64,000 nucleotides of DNA from Wolfiporia cocos (GCA_029448655.1 JACCLO010000026.1:62001-126000), one strand, 5' to 3'; shown: positions 23,969-35,970, numbered from the stretch's first letter. Program-made: numbers and translations. Notes: generated by a model not told the origin, from the letters alone.

Positions 23969-25059
23969 TGTCACAGATTTATCTGGGGCTTACAGCATTT
24001 TTCCTATGATTATAGCAATTTATCCGGGATTTATACGTCTAACTACCAGTTATCTACGGGTTAACTCCCATTGCCACCACGACAAGCTCTTAACTGGGCT
24101 TATCAACCACATGACTAGCTTACATAGCGCTACGATACATCCACGTTCAATAGCAACACTACAGCTACGTCATATAGGTCTCGCCCGTCAGAGCAAGACC
24201 AGCCACGTCATAGATCTTAGATCATAATGATAGGCCGAGCGCGGCACGCTCGCATAATAATGTCCACATGTACAAACAGTGCCTCGCGGCCTTGTACTAT
24301 GGGGTCGGCCTTCCCGGCTTCCCACCGCCATAAGATCTTTGATCACAATGGCACCTCAGGCGCGCCACGCCTTCGCATAATAATGGCAACACGACCATAC
24401 AGCACTATAATAGCATCAAGGCTATATCGCTATAGGTCACGGCCTTCTCGGCCTCCCACGGACTCGGTGCTCTCCAAGTCCCGGGCTTCTGCCATCACGG
24501 CGTTGCCCAAACACCGGTCCTCGCCTCACGGCTAAGACCAATACATGCCCCGGTAACCATCCGGACCGGGCTATAACACATGCCACGGTACTACCCGTCC
24601 AATGGCATAACGACCTCGGCGTTCCGCCTTGGTCATCACACGAAGACCGGCCAATCGCCATTATACCTCACGGTATCCGGCAACCGGCTTCCTCTATACC
24701 CGGGCTGCGCCCGCGTTATCACAACAATAAAGACATAATCCCTCTCATACGATTGGTTCGGCCATTAGGGCCTTGCCACGGCCATTCTATGTAGAGTCCA
24801 TAAACAGTAGATAAGATAAGCTTCGCCACTTGGCAAAGCCACATAACCCGGAAAGGTAACAGCTAGCTAGTAGCACGTGACCTTCCCATAAACATGTATA
24901 TAACTAGGGGCTTGACGCCCTATAACTCTAGTTCTATTATTCTCGGCTTGCGCCGTAGAATAACCTCTCACACCCTGCTGCGCTAGTATTGCTTCCTCCC
25001 TAAGTCGCCTTATCTCAACAATATAGGCACTTGGTGAGTCCCACAGGCATACTGTGTCA
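23969..25059 (+). mobile_element. Solo LTR, 1091 bp, TSD GTGAG
   Basis: TGTCACAG...ACTGTGTCA; GTGAG at 23964-23968 and 25060-25064. Longest LTR in the window. ATGTATATAACTAGGG marks the TATA region. Confidence 0.95.
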
Positions 25060-25850
25060 GTGAGCTTAACCCAATAGAAATGATCAGACATTTTATAAGT
25101 TGTTCCTGGCTAAGTTCTTATCAACTTGGGCTGATGGAGAAGGCAGCAGCATGGGCTGTGTGGGAGCAGAAATGGCACCCCAGGTTTCTGAACAGGCAAT
25201 TCAAGCTATAGAATTGAGTATGGAGTAGTCTACATATTTTTTTGTTGGGAGCCATTGGGCGCCTATATGTTTTTCGGGGCGAAAATTTGGCGGTGACCCA
25301 AACGTCGTGGGAAAAATATGAATGGGGCGGATTTGGACGTTTTCAGGCCTCCGGAGTTCAGATCTGCACTCAGAATGTAGTAAAATCCTCTCAGAGATGC
25401 TGTACAAAAATTGCGGAGTTTGCTTGTCCAGGACTGTAGTATGGCCATGGAATGTTGAATGCTGACTGCATGTCAACTCCTCATGCCAGCTATGTGCTGA
25501 TACCTATGGTTCACTGAAAATGGAGATGATCTCTATGTCCATCTTGTAAAACAGTGGCCATGCTCATATACCACATATTGACTGATTTTTCCTACATGTA
25601 TATTATATGGCCGGAGCTTTAGACTCCTGCAACCATGAGTTCTGTAACCTCTTCCTGAGGGCCATTGCAATTGCTTCATCTGCTGGAATGGCATTTCATT
25701 TGAGATTCCCCATTTATTGTGCTCACAGAGCCAGATGAAACCATTCCATTTAGTTTGTGGTACACAAATGCAAAACCATATAATACATAAAGATTCCATT
25801 GAGTTTGTGGTACACAACTACAAAACTATATGATACATCCAAAGACCTTG
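25060..25850. other. Non-coding stretch, nothing assigned
   Basis: Only short shadow frames are present. A short direct repeat (ATTGAGTTTGTGGTACACAA and variant) occurs near 25745 and 25798. Confidence 0.4.
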
Positions 25851-25857
25851 TATTCTA

Positions 25858-26822
25858 CTGACTCTTCCACAGCCTGTGGCGGACCGAGCTGTAATAGGAA
25901 GGGGGAGTACCGTCACTCATGTCATAAAGAGAATCCATGTTTTCCTGCACTCTGTCCAGTATCTTGTATCTAGCAACTTTTTGATGTAGATGATGGATGA
26001 GAATAAGCCAGGGAGATTTGCAGAAATAGTTCACCATCCTTAGCCACAAAGCGGACCCATTTTCTGCCTGAACTTGAGGGCCCTGGAGCAGATTCATCAT
26101 CCAGGTCTGCAGACTTATCAATGGCCCATGTCCTCTGCTTATACACTTTTCGTGTCTGGTGCATTGCAGATTTTACTGTTCTTGATGGAGCCGCAGCTGC
26201 GGCGGTCTCAGCTGAGGTTGATGGCAGCAGAACAGCCGGGTCGAAGCTCCATTCTGGATAGTCTGGCTTTGAGGTGGCAGTCTCGGCAGTCACGGTTGAG
26301 ATATTGCAGAGGAGAACTGATGGATCAAAGTTCCACTCTGGATGTTCTGCACGTGAAGTGGGTGCTGTAGTTGTTGTGGATGCCGCGGTGGCGAGGGTCA
26401 TGGTGGTCGCAAATGTTGCGACTGCGGAGGTTGTGGTCGCGGAGGTCACGAGAGTCGTGGAGGTCGCGGTCACGGAGGTCGCAAGAGTCGCGGTCGCGGA
26501 GGTTGCTGTTGTGGCGGTCGCAGTCGTGGAGGTCGCAGTTGAGGTCGTGGGCAGCAGCACCGCTGGGTTGAAACCCCAAGCTGGATAGTGTGGGTTTTCT
26601 GTGAATATAGAAGTTTGAAATAGAATGTTTTGAGCAAAAAAAATATGTACCTTCCTGCATCTCAATGTCTTCATTTTCTTGAGGTTCTTGACTGTTTTGT
26701 GTGGGTGATGTCCCTTCTTCCAGTAGGGAGTCCCGCACTGCACTGGTGCGGAAGTGTAAGAACTTGAAGGGCATCGGGTACTGGGGAACTGGAGAGGGAC
26801 TGAGCTGTTTTGATGGGTTCAT
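25858..26822 (-). CDS. Hypothetical protein with three PEWxFDPxVLL modules
   Basis: Start ATG at 26822 (MNPSKQLSPSPVPQ). Exon 1 ends IEMQE near a GTACAT donor (about 26653) and the acceptor is CACAG near 26602. Exon 2 has three copies of a short module: NPHYPAWGFNPAVLL, AEHPEWNFDPSVLL and PDYPEWSFDPAVLL, separated by Thr/Ala/Ser linkers, one of which is encoded by a 9-bp array (26390-26560). It continues with KVYKQRTWAIDKSADLDDE and GRKWVRFVAKDGELFLQ. A last exon near 25858-25990 reads KVARYKILDRVQENMDS and SVRHRLWKSQ. Function is unknown. The gene is divergent from the 27170 gene, with about 350 bp between starts. Exon borders are by eye. Confidence 0.5.
26390..26560. repeat. 9-bp array in a coding exon
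   Basis: GGTCGCGGT, GGTCACGAG and GGTTGTGGT units. On the minus strand they encode the Thr/Ala/Ser linker between modules of the 25858 gene. Confidence 0.8.
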
Positions 26823-27354
26823 GTTGGGGTGAGGGTGGGTGGGAAAGGATATAGTCACGGCAACAAGATATAATTGATACGGGTAGTTCCATAGAAGAAC
26901 AGAAGCACAGAAGGGCAGTGTGAGAACAGAAGTGATCATGTGCTATGTAGACGCCAGCGCATTAATGAAATGTCCCAAAATGGAGATTAAGCGCTTCTCG
27001 GGCCGGCTCCCGGCTGCGCCATGAGGCCGTGAGATATATATCAACAGCTCGCGACTTGCAACTCCAACGGCTCAACTTCGAACCATCACCCCACTTTCCA
27101 TCTCGCGCTCGCACTCACTCCGCTCCTCCCATATCCACTAGCTTTTTCTTGAAAACCTCACAAATCACTATGTCAGACAACCAGTTGATGAACACTGCCA
27201 ACAGAATGATCGCCCGTGCAGTTGCGGTGCTCAGGGTGGCTCCCGAGAGCATGGAGGGGGAGGACTATACCCAGTGGCAGACCAAGTTCATGGAAGAGCT
27301 TGTAAGTGATATCATTCTCTGAAACCATTCAAGGAAGCTGAGGCATGACCCTTC

Positions 27355-29256
27355 TGTCACGGATCACTCCTGGGGGGTATCTGTACATCCCTCGCTATTG
27401 GTATTCACAGGCGCCGCTAGGTGCGCGCGCGTCTTCCTGATCTTTAGCCACCTCCAGCGTCTCCTCCAGCCATATAGATCATCTGACTTAGTAGTTTAGC
27501 GCTGTAGGGTAGCGCGCGCCTCATCATACGGACACATGATGGTCACATTAGTTACATGTTACGTTACGTTCCCGTGATCCCTTAGTTACGGCGCACAGGC
27601 CATTACATTAGGGTAGGATTCGTGCTCTCAACGTTCATGCATGTATATATACGACAAGATGGTGGCCTTACAGCCCCATCTTTAGGATTCTCGTCAATGA
27701 GCTAACGCTCCTTTCTTATCCTCTGTCTGCGTGCGCTCGGGCCCGGGGCCCCTCTCGACTAGCTTGTCTGTGTGCCAGCTCAACTCGTCGCCTCTTAGGA
27801 GTTCCCCCATGGGATACAGCCGACGTCGCGGTCTTGCTGGCTTGCGCACCGCCTTGTTAGGCGTTAGGGCCTCCCCAGATGCCTGGGTCCTCACAGACTG
27901 GTAAGTCTGTGACATAATCCTAAAGATATTTACTCTCCCCTCCGACGCCAACTGCGTTGGGGCCGAGAGGTTTCCACCTACAGGTCGCCATGGCAGCGTG
28001 GCGGGGCAGCCGTCGGTAGAAGCGCCGGCGGTCCGTAGCCTTACGAGCCCCCACGAAACGCTACACCAGGCAAAGCGACCGTAGGGAGTGAATAGACAAG
28101 ACCGCCCCCCATGAACAACAGGGTAGCGGGATCGACCAGGGTAAGCCCCGTTTGAGGACCCGCCGCCATCACCCCTGCAAAGGGAATGCATGCGCGTGTG
28201 GAGGTCTAGGGCACCTCGGCCATTATCCCTGGGCGGCAGGAGCGACTCAAGAACCTTGACCCGTGGGTATGCGAAGGACTCCGTAAGGATGTCCAACCCC
28301 ACAACGACCGGTCAACGCGATGAATATGGACACGACGCCGACAGAATTGGCCTTTGGGTACGACGGACACGGGTGACAGGCACCCTCAGTGAGTAGCGGC
28401 TGGGAGCGATCCTTGCTGGCCGCGAAAACTTCAACAAAAAACCTAGCTACAAGGCTGTCCCTCTCGACTCGGTGAGTCTTGCCAACTCGATGCCGCGCTG
28501 GGTTGGCGTCCCCACCAGCGCGCGTCCTCTTCTCTTCAACCCTATCCGACGGACGGACCGTCAGAAAACCCGGATGCTCCCTGCTGCGATTGTGACAGGT
28601 GGTGCTGGCCCAGCAGTGCCGGGCTCTCTCTTAACCAACAGGAAGGGATGTCGTAGGACCAACGTCAGAGACGACGTTTTCTCGGAGGGGGGGTAATGTC
28701 ACGGATCACTCCTGGGGGGTATCTGTACATCCCTCGCTATTGGTATTCACAGGCGCCGCTAGGTGCGCGCGCGTCTTCCTGATCTTTAGCCACCTCCAGC
28801 GTCTCCTCCAGCCATATAGATCATCTGACTTAGTAGTTTAGCGCTGTAGGGTAGCGCGCGCCTCATCATACGGACACATGATGGTCACATTAGTTACATG
28901 TTACGTTACGTTCCCGTGATCCCTTAGTTACGGCGCACAGGCCATTACATTAGGGTAGGATTCGTGCTCTCAACGTTCATGCATGTATATATACGACAAG
29001 ATGGTGGCCTTACAGCCCCATCTTTAGGATTCTCGTCAATGAGCTAACGCTCCTTTCTTATCCTCTGTCTGCGTGCGCTCGGGCCCGGGGCCCCTCTCGA
29101 CTAGCTTGTCTGTGTGCCAGCTCAACTCGTCGCCTCTTAGGAGTTCCCCCATGGGATACAGCCGACGTCGCGGTCTTGCTGGCTTGCGCACCGCCTTGTT
29201 AGGCGTTAGGGCCTCCCCAGATGCCTGGGTCCTCACAGACTGGTAAGTCTGTGACA
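27355..29256 (+). mobile_element. Complete non-autonomous LTR retrotransposon with identical LTRs, TSD CCTTC
   Basis: 1902 bp: LTR 27355-27914 and LTR 28697-29256 (560 bp each, no difference seen) and a 782-bp internal region. CCTTC at 27350-27354 and 29257-29261. Polypurine tract GGAGGGGGGGTAA at 28684-28696. Self-primer site AATCCTAAAGAT (27916-27927) is exactly complementary to ATCTTTAGGATT in the LTR (27678-27689). No gag or pol similarity. Identical LTRs point to a recent insertion. It lies in intron 1 of the 27170 gene and its TSD abuts the AG acceptor. Confidence 0.97.
28002..28053 (+). promoter_or_regulatory. Three-way-junction motif (S motif) in internal region
   Basis: Outer stem GGGGC/GCCCC, hairpin 1 CCGTCGG/CCGGCGG with loop TAGAAGC, hairpin 2 CGTA/TACG. 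The same fold with compensatory changes occurs in the other non-autonomous elements. Possible packaging or translation-control RNA; role unknown. Confidence 0.6.
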
Positions 29257-29739
29257 CCTTCAGGCATTCAACATGGGAAACTTTCCCTATAAGGTATTCG
29301 AGCTCAGGTACAGGCTGTCCGGGCTATACGGCAGCATGGTGGCGGAGTATACACAGGTGAGAAATGATGGGGAGGAATTCAATAAGATTCGTGTCCACGA
29401 AGGCGACACAAGGATTGCGAGTATCAAGAATCTTGCACCAACAGTGGACTCCACCAGACCCCTCCCAGTAGTGGAGGACTTGGGACCTAATCAGTGGTGG
29501 ACAGCAGGTATGTAGTAACTCAAAAGTTTTCTTATTTACAATAATTGAGAATGTTTACAAAAAAAAGACAATACATTGACTGAGGCAGAGGGCAGCTCGA
29601 CCACCCAGCATGCAACCAAAAAGAGAGGTCAGGAGGACTTGGAAGAGGAGAGCACAGAGAAGGAGGGTGGAAAGGACAATGGGTTGGGAGGAGATGAGGA
29701 GGAGGATAATGGCCGCGGAGGGAGCGAAGATGACCAGCA

Positions 29740-29900
29740 AGGTCGCGAGAGCAGTCGTGAGCCTCGCGACAGTCACGAGCCGAGTCACGAGCCTCGTGAC
29801 AGTCGCAAGCGGAGTCGCGGGCCTCGCAACAGTCACGAGAAAAGTCGTGACACTCGCGACCATCACGAGCCAGGTCGCAAGTCCCGCGACACCATGACTT
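29740..29900. repeat. Degenerate array encoding Arg/Asp/His/Ser repeats
   Basis: Units such as GTCGCGAG, GTCACGAG and CCTCGCGAC inside an exon of the 27170 gene; related in composition to the 9-bp arrays. Confidence 0.6.
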
Positions 29901-31804
29901 CGACAACTGTTGTGAGCCAGACACAGTCCAAGTCAGGAACAAGGCCACCAAAGCACCAGCGACCCATCCACCGGTCGCCATCAACTGCCCGACAGTCATT
30001 GGACTCGGAGTCGGACAGCCCCCCCCCAGCTCGCCATAGCCGTTCAAAAGGTTCCAACAAGGGCAAGGGGAAGAAAGCATCAAAAGCCTCTGGGCTCAAA
30101 GCTCCCAAGCCCAGGCCCAAGTTCTCAGATGAGGCAAAGCACTCGGTAAGATCTTCGTCTGCTTGCAGAGTTTTTGCTAACCTCATTTTCAGGTCTTACA
30201 ATGCATAACATGCAGGACAGCACCAACCGTATGCACTATCGACACCAAAATATGGGCAAGATGTGAGCACTGCACTACTAAAAGTTATAAATGTAGTCTT
30301 GTCCCCAAGAGGATCGAAGATGGAGAATTCGCCGCTATCACGGGGCAAGAAGTCTACGTGATTGCCCGCAAGTTTCAGGAGATGTATGAGGATAAGGCCA
30401 GCCTACCAGACAACTTTAATGACCTCAAGGTGGTCTGCTATGACACAGAGGAAAACAATTTTATTTTTGACAAGAGGACTCTTCTTTCTTGGAAGGAGAA
30501 GAAGCAGATCGCAAAAATTGGTGAGTCAGCATGCCATTATTTCTCATTTGGTACTGATTTTATTATAGTGGCGAAAGAAAATGCTGCTACCCAGGCTGGA
30601 CACAAGAAGCAGTCAACCCGAGAAAAGCCAATGGAGCAAGATGCCAGCAATTTGGAGGAGGACAAAGAGAACGAGGAGGATCAAATGGGCAGGGAGGAGG
30701 AGGCGAAATCTGGGGGGGCTGAAACTGACGGTTCAGTTGCAGCTGCATTCCAGAGACTCCAGCATGACAACGACACAGAGATGGATGGGGAGGGGGAAGC
30801 AGGCCCTTCGGCTGGCCCTTCGACTACACGACAGGCCGACAAGGGCAAACAGGTACCCCGGCGGTCGACGAGGGTGGCCGAGCATGAGCGTCGTGAGTGT
30901 CACAAACTTGTGACCCACCGCCCTCAATGCCTAATACTCCACCACCACACGTCCTACTCCCACTACATGTGCCTTTGAGTCACCAGAGGGCCCAACGCCG
31001 TAGACAACGTCGAGGTCGAAGGGTAGTCCTAAGGTGCTATAGCGAGGTCGAGGGGTTCCCAGACGAGCAGGCAGACATGCACAAGCAGAGAGGAGATGGC
31101 AAGTAAGGGGGATGAACACCCCAGAGTCGCATTGACAAGTCTGAGGGGTACGCCTCAGACTCTCTGGTATATATACATGCAAGCAGAGCATTACTATCAA
31201 GGCTGCCCTAAAGCGACGTGGCCTGTGCGCACACGCCTACCAAAGCGCTAAGTCTAACTCTAAAATGCTTACATAATACATCACGTGACCATGTTAGCAG
31301 GGTAGTCTAATGGTAACGCGTCGATCCTAAAATCAGGTGATCTCTGTAGCATAAGTACGGTGGTTCGAGACAATGTGAGGCTCATGCCGCGGAAAACCGC
31401 GACATTACCTCCGCTTCATGCTTCTTCGTCCCGAAGAAGAATTGTTGTCGCTGCCCTCAGGTATAGGGCTTAACTTGGCCCTGGTTAATGGTACACCTCC
31501 TCCTGTCGCCACAACTCAAGTCGAACCTGTTGACTAATCCTTATGCACTGCTAGTGAGGCATCAGCCCAATCCAGCAGTCCACACACCCACAGGGTTTCC
31601 CCCAGAAGATGCATGTTGAGGCACCCAAGTGCGCAAGTCATTTGCCCAATTCACATTCTTATCAGGTCGCACCTAAAGTCCGAGAGGTACCGCCAGCCTA
31701 TTCTTCTATGCCTAGATCCTGAGTCTGACCTGTTGACATGGGGTTATGCCTTAGCGCTTCACATACCCGCTAGGTCTAAGGGTGTCCGCCGTCCAGGAGC
31801 ACAG

Positions 31805-33695
31805 TGTCACAGACTTGCCTCTGTGTTACCCCTGGGCTCAGGGGGATCCCTACACGCCTGTATAGACGTAAGCCAACGGCGACGACGTACTCATACGGCC
31901 AACCCTAAGTGGACTCAAAGGCCCATCCCTAAGGTGTCCCGCCACCTAAGGTCCCGCAGACGACGCAGTCGCTGACCCACAGACTAGGCAGACGCGATAG
32001 AGGCCCCGGGCCAGAGAGTCACACAGGGTTTAGCAAGAAAGGCACTGACGTGCATTGACGAGAATCTTAAGGATGGGGCTGTAAGGCCACCATCCGCCGT
32101 ACTTATACATCTGTAGCTGGCCAGTAATGGCCGCCCTAAACTAATGGCCTGTGCGCACATTATGTAAGAGGACACATGATATGTAACTACTGGTAACGAT
32201 GTAACTAGTGTGACCGTAACGTGTCCGTACCTGAGGCGCGCGCTACCCTACAGCGCTAACCAGGCGGTCAGGTGATCTATATACTCTGAGTGCGACGTGG
32301 AGGTAACTAAGGAGTAGCGGAGCGGCGTACGCCTAGCGCCGCCCTTACAACCAATAGTGAGGGACGTACGGTGACCCCCTGGGCACATCCGTGACATTAC
32401 CCCCCCTCTCGAAAAACGTCGTCTCTGACGTTCTATCTAGAAAACTACGACACTCACTTCCTTGGTTTCATGTTTAACCCACGGCCCATTCCTTCTTCGC
32501 GGAAGATGGGGAGCCCCCGAGGGCACGGTCCGTCCGCCGGTGGTGGAGTGAAGGAGGCGCTTTCGGTATCGGTTCGGCATTCGTCGCAAAGGTTACTGGG
32601 TTATTTTTTAAGTGGGGTCCCCGTCGTCCCCGTGTGCCTCCGCTTGCCTACTCGCGTCCTCGTCGTGTTCGATAGTCGGTCGTATCTTGATATAATCTAA
32701 CCTTGGAGACCGTCGGTGTGGGGTTGGAGACCCTTGCGGGTTCCTTCGCATACCCACCGGTCAAAGTTCTTGTCGTCGTGCCTGCCGCCCAGGGATAATG
32801 GCCGTCGATGCGCTAGCCTCCGTACTCATACTACAACCCCGCGGGGTCAGCAGACGGAAGGCATCAGACGCGGCTTACACCGGTCGATCCCTGCTACCTT
32901 GGTTCAAAGGGGGCGGTCTTGATTATTCACTCCCTACGGCCGCTTTGCCTGGTGTAATGCTTCGTGGGGGCTCGTAAAAGTACGGACCGTCGGTGCTTCT
33001 ACCGACGGCTGCCCCGCCGCATTGCCATGGCGACCTGTAGGTGGAAAACCCTCGGCCCCAACGCAGTTCGCGCCGGAGGGGAGGTAAACTATCCTTAAGA
33101 TTATGTCACAGACTTGCCTCTGTGTTACCCCTGGGCTCAGGGGGATCCCTACACGCCTGTATAGACGTAAGCCAACGGCGACGACGTACTCATACGGCCA
33201 ACCCTAAGTGGACTCAAAGGCCCATCCCTAAGGTGTCCCGCCACCTAAGGTCCCGCAGACGACGCAGTCGCTGACCCACAGACTAGGCAGACGCGATAGA
33301 GGCCCCGGGCCAGAGAGTCACACAGGGTTTAGCAAGAAAGGCACTGACGTGCATTGACGAGAATCTTAAGGATGGGGCTGTAAGGCCACCATCCGCCGTA
33401 CTTATACATCTGTAGCTGGCCAGTAATGGCCGCCCTAAACTAATGGCCTGTGCGCACATTATGTAAGAGGACACATGATATGTAACTACTGGTAACGATG
33501 TAACTAGTGTGACCGTAACGTGTCCGTACCTGAGGCGCGCGCTACCCTACAGCGCTAACCAGGCGGTCAGGTGATCTATATACTCTGAGTGCGACGTGGA
33601 GGTAACTAAGGAGTAGCGGAGCGGCGTACGCCTAGCGCCGCCCTTACAACCAATAGTGAGGGACGTACGGTGACCCCCTGGGCACATCCGTGACA
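31805..33695 (-). mobile_element. Complete non-autonomous LTR retrotransposon with identical LTRs, TSD CACAG
   Basis: 1891 bp: LTRs 31805-32396 and 33104-33695 (592 bp each, no difference seen), internal 32397-33103 (707 bp). CACAG at 31800-31804 and 33696-33700. Sense is minus: purine tract GAGGGGGGGTAA beside the left LTR. Self-primer site AATCTTAAGGAT (33102-33091) pairs with ATCCTTAAGATT in the LTR (32074-32063). S motif at about 32966-33015. Nested in the palindromic element. Confidence 0.97.
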
Positions 33696-33810
33696 CACAG
33701 TACCTAGTGTACATACCACTGGTGCTCTGGCTATCTATATTAAGAGGATGGACTTGTTGCATACTTCACTCCTTTGTCGGTCCTTGGCGCTTAGTCCATC
33801 GCCATAGCGA

Positions 33811-33876
33811 CATGGCGGGGCAGCCTCCTTGAAGCGGAGGTCGGCAATCGTATGCCAGCCCCCACATAAGTGTTGC
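33811..33876 (+). promoter_or_regulatory. S motif at the centre of the palindrome
   Basis: GGGGC/GCCCC outer stem, hairpin CCTCC/GGAGG with a TTGAAGC loop, hairpin GGCA/TGCC. It is the unpaired spacer of the palindrome and the place where the two arms meet. Confidence 0.6.
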
Positions 33877-33922
33877 TATGGCGATGGACTAAGCGCCAAG
33901 GACCGACAAAGGAGTGAAGTAT

Positions 33923-34413
33923 TAACACAGAATGTGTCATACGTACATGTTTATGCCCTAACCCCTACAACTAACGTTGAGGGACTTGACGACGTTGAAG
34001 ATGTCGCATGGGCTGACTAGGTAGACTTCCAATCCCAAGAGTCTAAGGTGTAGTGACGGCGTAGTCACCAGAGGCAGTCCCAGTCTAGCATGCAGTATGA
34101 TTGTGAGAGTACACATCCATTGTCGAGATTGATCAGTCTGAGGTTGTAAGATCTCAGACGTCTACTTTATATACGTACAGACCGGCCGCTACCTAATGAA
34201 GGGCCTGCCCTAATGGCATGGTCTGTGCGCGCCCTATGGGGGTCACGCGTATATAGTTATGTAAGTAGGGATCACGTGACTGTATGTCCTGACGGACGGG
34301 TTGTGTATCTACCGCTACACTACAGCGCACTGGTCATGTGACTACTAAACGGCGAGATCCCTGGTTCGAGCCAGGGAGGGGGTAATAAGATTAATGTCAC
34401 AAAATCTGTGACA
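33923..34413 (-). mobile_element. Solo LTR, 491 bp, TSD AGTAT, in the palindrome's right arm
   Basis: TAACACAG (first G mutated to A)...ATCTGTGACA; AGTAT at 33918-33922 and 34414-34418. Same subfamily as the LTRs of 9853-11617. Confidence 0.95.
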
Positions 34414-35714
34414 AGTATGCAACAAGTCTGTCCTCTTAATATAGATAGCCAGAGCACCAGTGGTACGTACACTAAGTACTGTGCTCCTGGACGGCGGACA
34501 CCCTTAGACCTAGCGGGTATGTGAAGCGCTAAGGCATAACCCCATGTCAACAGGTCAGACTCAGGATCTAGGCATAGAAGAATAGGCTGGCGGTACCTCT
34601 CGGACTTTAGGTGCGACCTGATAAGAATGTGAATTGGGCAAATGACTTGCGCACTTGGGTGCCTCAACATGCATCTTCTGGGGGAAACCCTGTGGGTGTG
34701 TGGACTGCTGGATTGGGCTGATGCCTCACTAGCAGTGCATAAGGATTAGTCAACAGGTTCGACTTGAGTTGTGGCGACAGGAGGAGGTGTACCATTAACC
34801 AGGGCCAAGTTAAGCCCTATACCTGAGGGCAGCGACAACAATTCTTCTTCGGGACGAAGAAGCATGAAGCGGAGGTAATGTCGCGGTTTTCCGCGGCATG
34901 AGCCTCACATTGTCTCGAACCACCGTACTTATGCTACAGAGATCACCTGATTTTAGGATCGACGCGTTACCATTAGACTACCCTGCTAACATGGTCACGT
35001 GATGTATTATGTAAGCATTTTAGAGTTAGACTTAGCGCTTTGGTAGGCGTGTGCGCACAGGCCACGTCGCTTTAGGGCAGCCTTGATAGTAATGCTCTGC
35101 TTGCATGTATATATACCAGAGAGTCTGAGGCGTACCCCTCAGACTTGTCAATGCGACTCTGGGGTGTTCATCCCCCTTACTTGCCATCTCCTCTCTGCTT
35201 GCGCATGTCTGCCTGCTCATCTGGGAACCCCTCGACCTCGCTATAGCACCTTAGGACTACCCTTCGACCTCGACGTTGTCTACGGCGTTGGGCCCTCTGG
35301 TGACTCAAAGGCATGTGTAGTGGGAGTAGGACGTGTGGTGGTGGAGTATTAGCCATTGAGGGTGGTGGGTCACAAGTTTGTGACAGTGAGACCTCACAAG
35401 CTCCTCAAGCAAGTGTCCATGTTCAGGCAGCGCAGCCATCAGGTGAGCAAAAAAAAAACTTAGTTACTCTATTCTAATAAATAGCCTTCACATATTTATA
35501 TATAGCGGACAACCAGGGCGGGTACAACCGCTACCGTAGCCAGGTGGGGGACAACCGGGACGAGCTTATGAAGGCAGTCACTCAAATGAGTGGTCTGCTT
35601 CATCAGCTCGTCCATAAAGTGGACGTCCTCCAAGAGACTGTCCATGAGATGCAGGTGGGGCAGGTGGGGCTGCAGATGCAGCTTGAGGCCCTGTGACAGG
35701 TAGCACTGGGGGTG

Positions 35715-35970
35715 CCTCTCATGACCTCCATGACCGTGGCCCCTGCACCTCTCGTGACCTCCATGACCACGGTCCCTTCACTCCCCACACGTCTCGTGAT
35801 GCCACCCCCTGCACATCTCATGACACTGCCACCCGTGCATTCCGCAACGCCACCTGATGCACCTGACATGCCTGATGTGGCTCTCGCGACCGCCGCGACC
35901 GTGGCACCTGCGCCTCTCGCGAACTCCACGACCGTGACCCCCGTGCTTTCTGTGACTGGTAACTCCATGA
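35715..35970. repeat. Degenerate 9-bp-like array in a coding exon
   Basis: CTCATGACCTCCATGACC and CTCGCGACCGCC type units in a late exon of the 27170 gene encode Met/Thr/Ala/Pro-rich sequence. Confidence 0.6.

Larger units (their letters stand above)
30898..35385. mobile_element. Palindromic LTR retroelement (two outward 3' LTR halves), TSD GTGAG
   Basis: GTGAG flanks it at 30893-30897 and 35386-35390. Both ends are the U5 end of an LTR. Left arm 30898-31804 plus 33696-33810; right arm 33877-33922 plus 34414-35385, reading as the reverse complement. Each arm has an LTR and a purine tract (GCGGAGGTAA next to the LTR), so the sense strands point outward. The roughly 66-bp spacer (33811-33876) is the S motif. 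Two later insertions lie inside: 31805-33695 and 33923-34413. Without them the element is about 2.1 kb. It has no 5' LTR and no coding sequence. Confidence 0.9.

Noticed and set aside
27915..28696. Hammerhead or other known ribozyme in the internal region
   Set aside because: I looked for the conserved CUGANGA and GAAA core in the right order and did not find it.
31300..31380. Possible tRNA gene (A-box and B-box like) inside an LTR
   Set aside because: No acceptor stem or anticodon arm of normal shape could be formed; it is kept only as a possible promoter-like signal.
30898..35385. Classical TIR DNA transposon with long inverted repeats
   Set aside because: Ends and inner parts are LTR and purine tract as in the neighbouring LTR elements, and the duplication is 5 bp like theirs.
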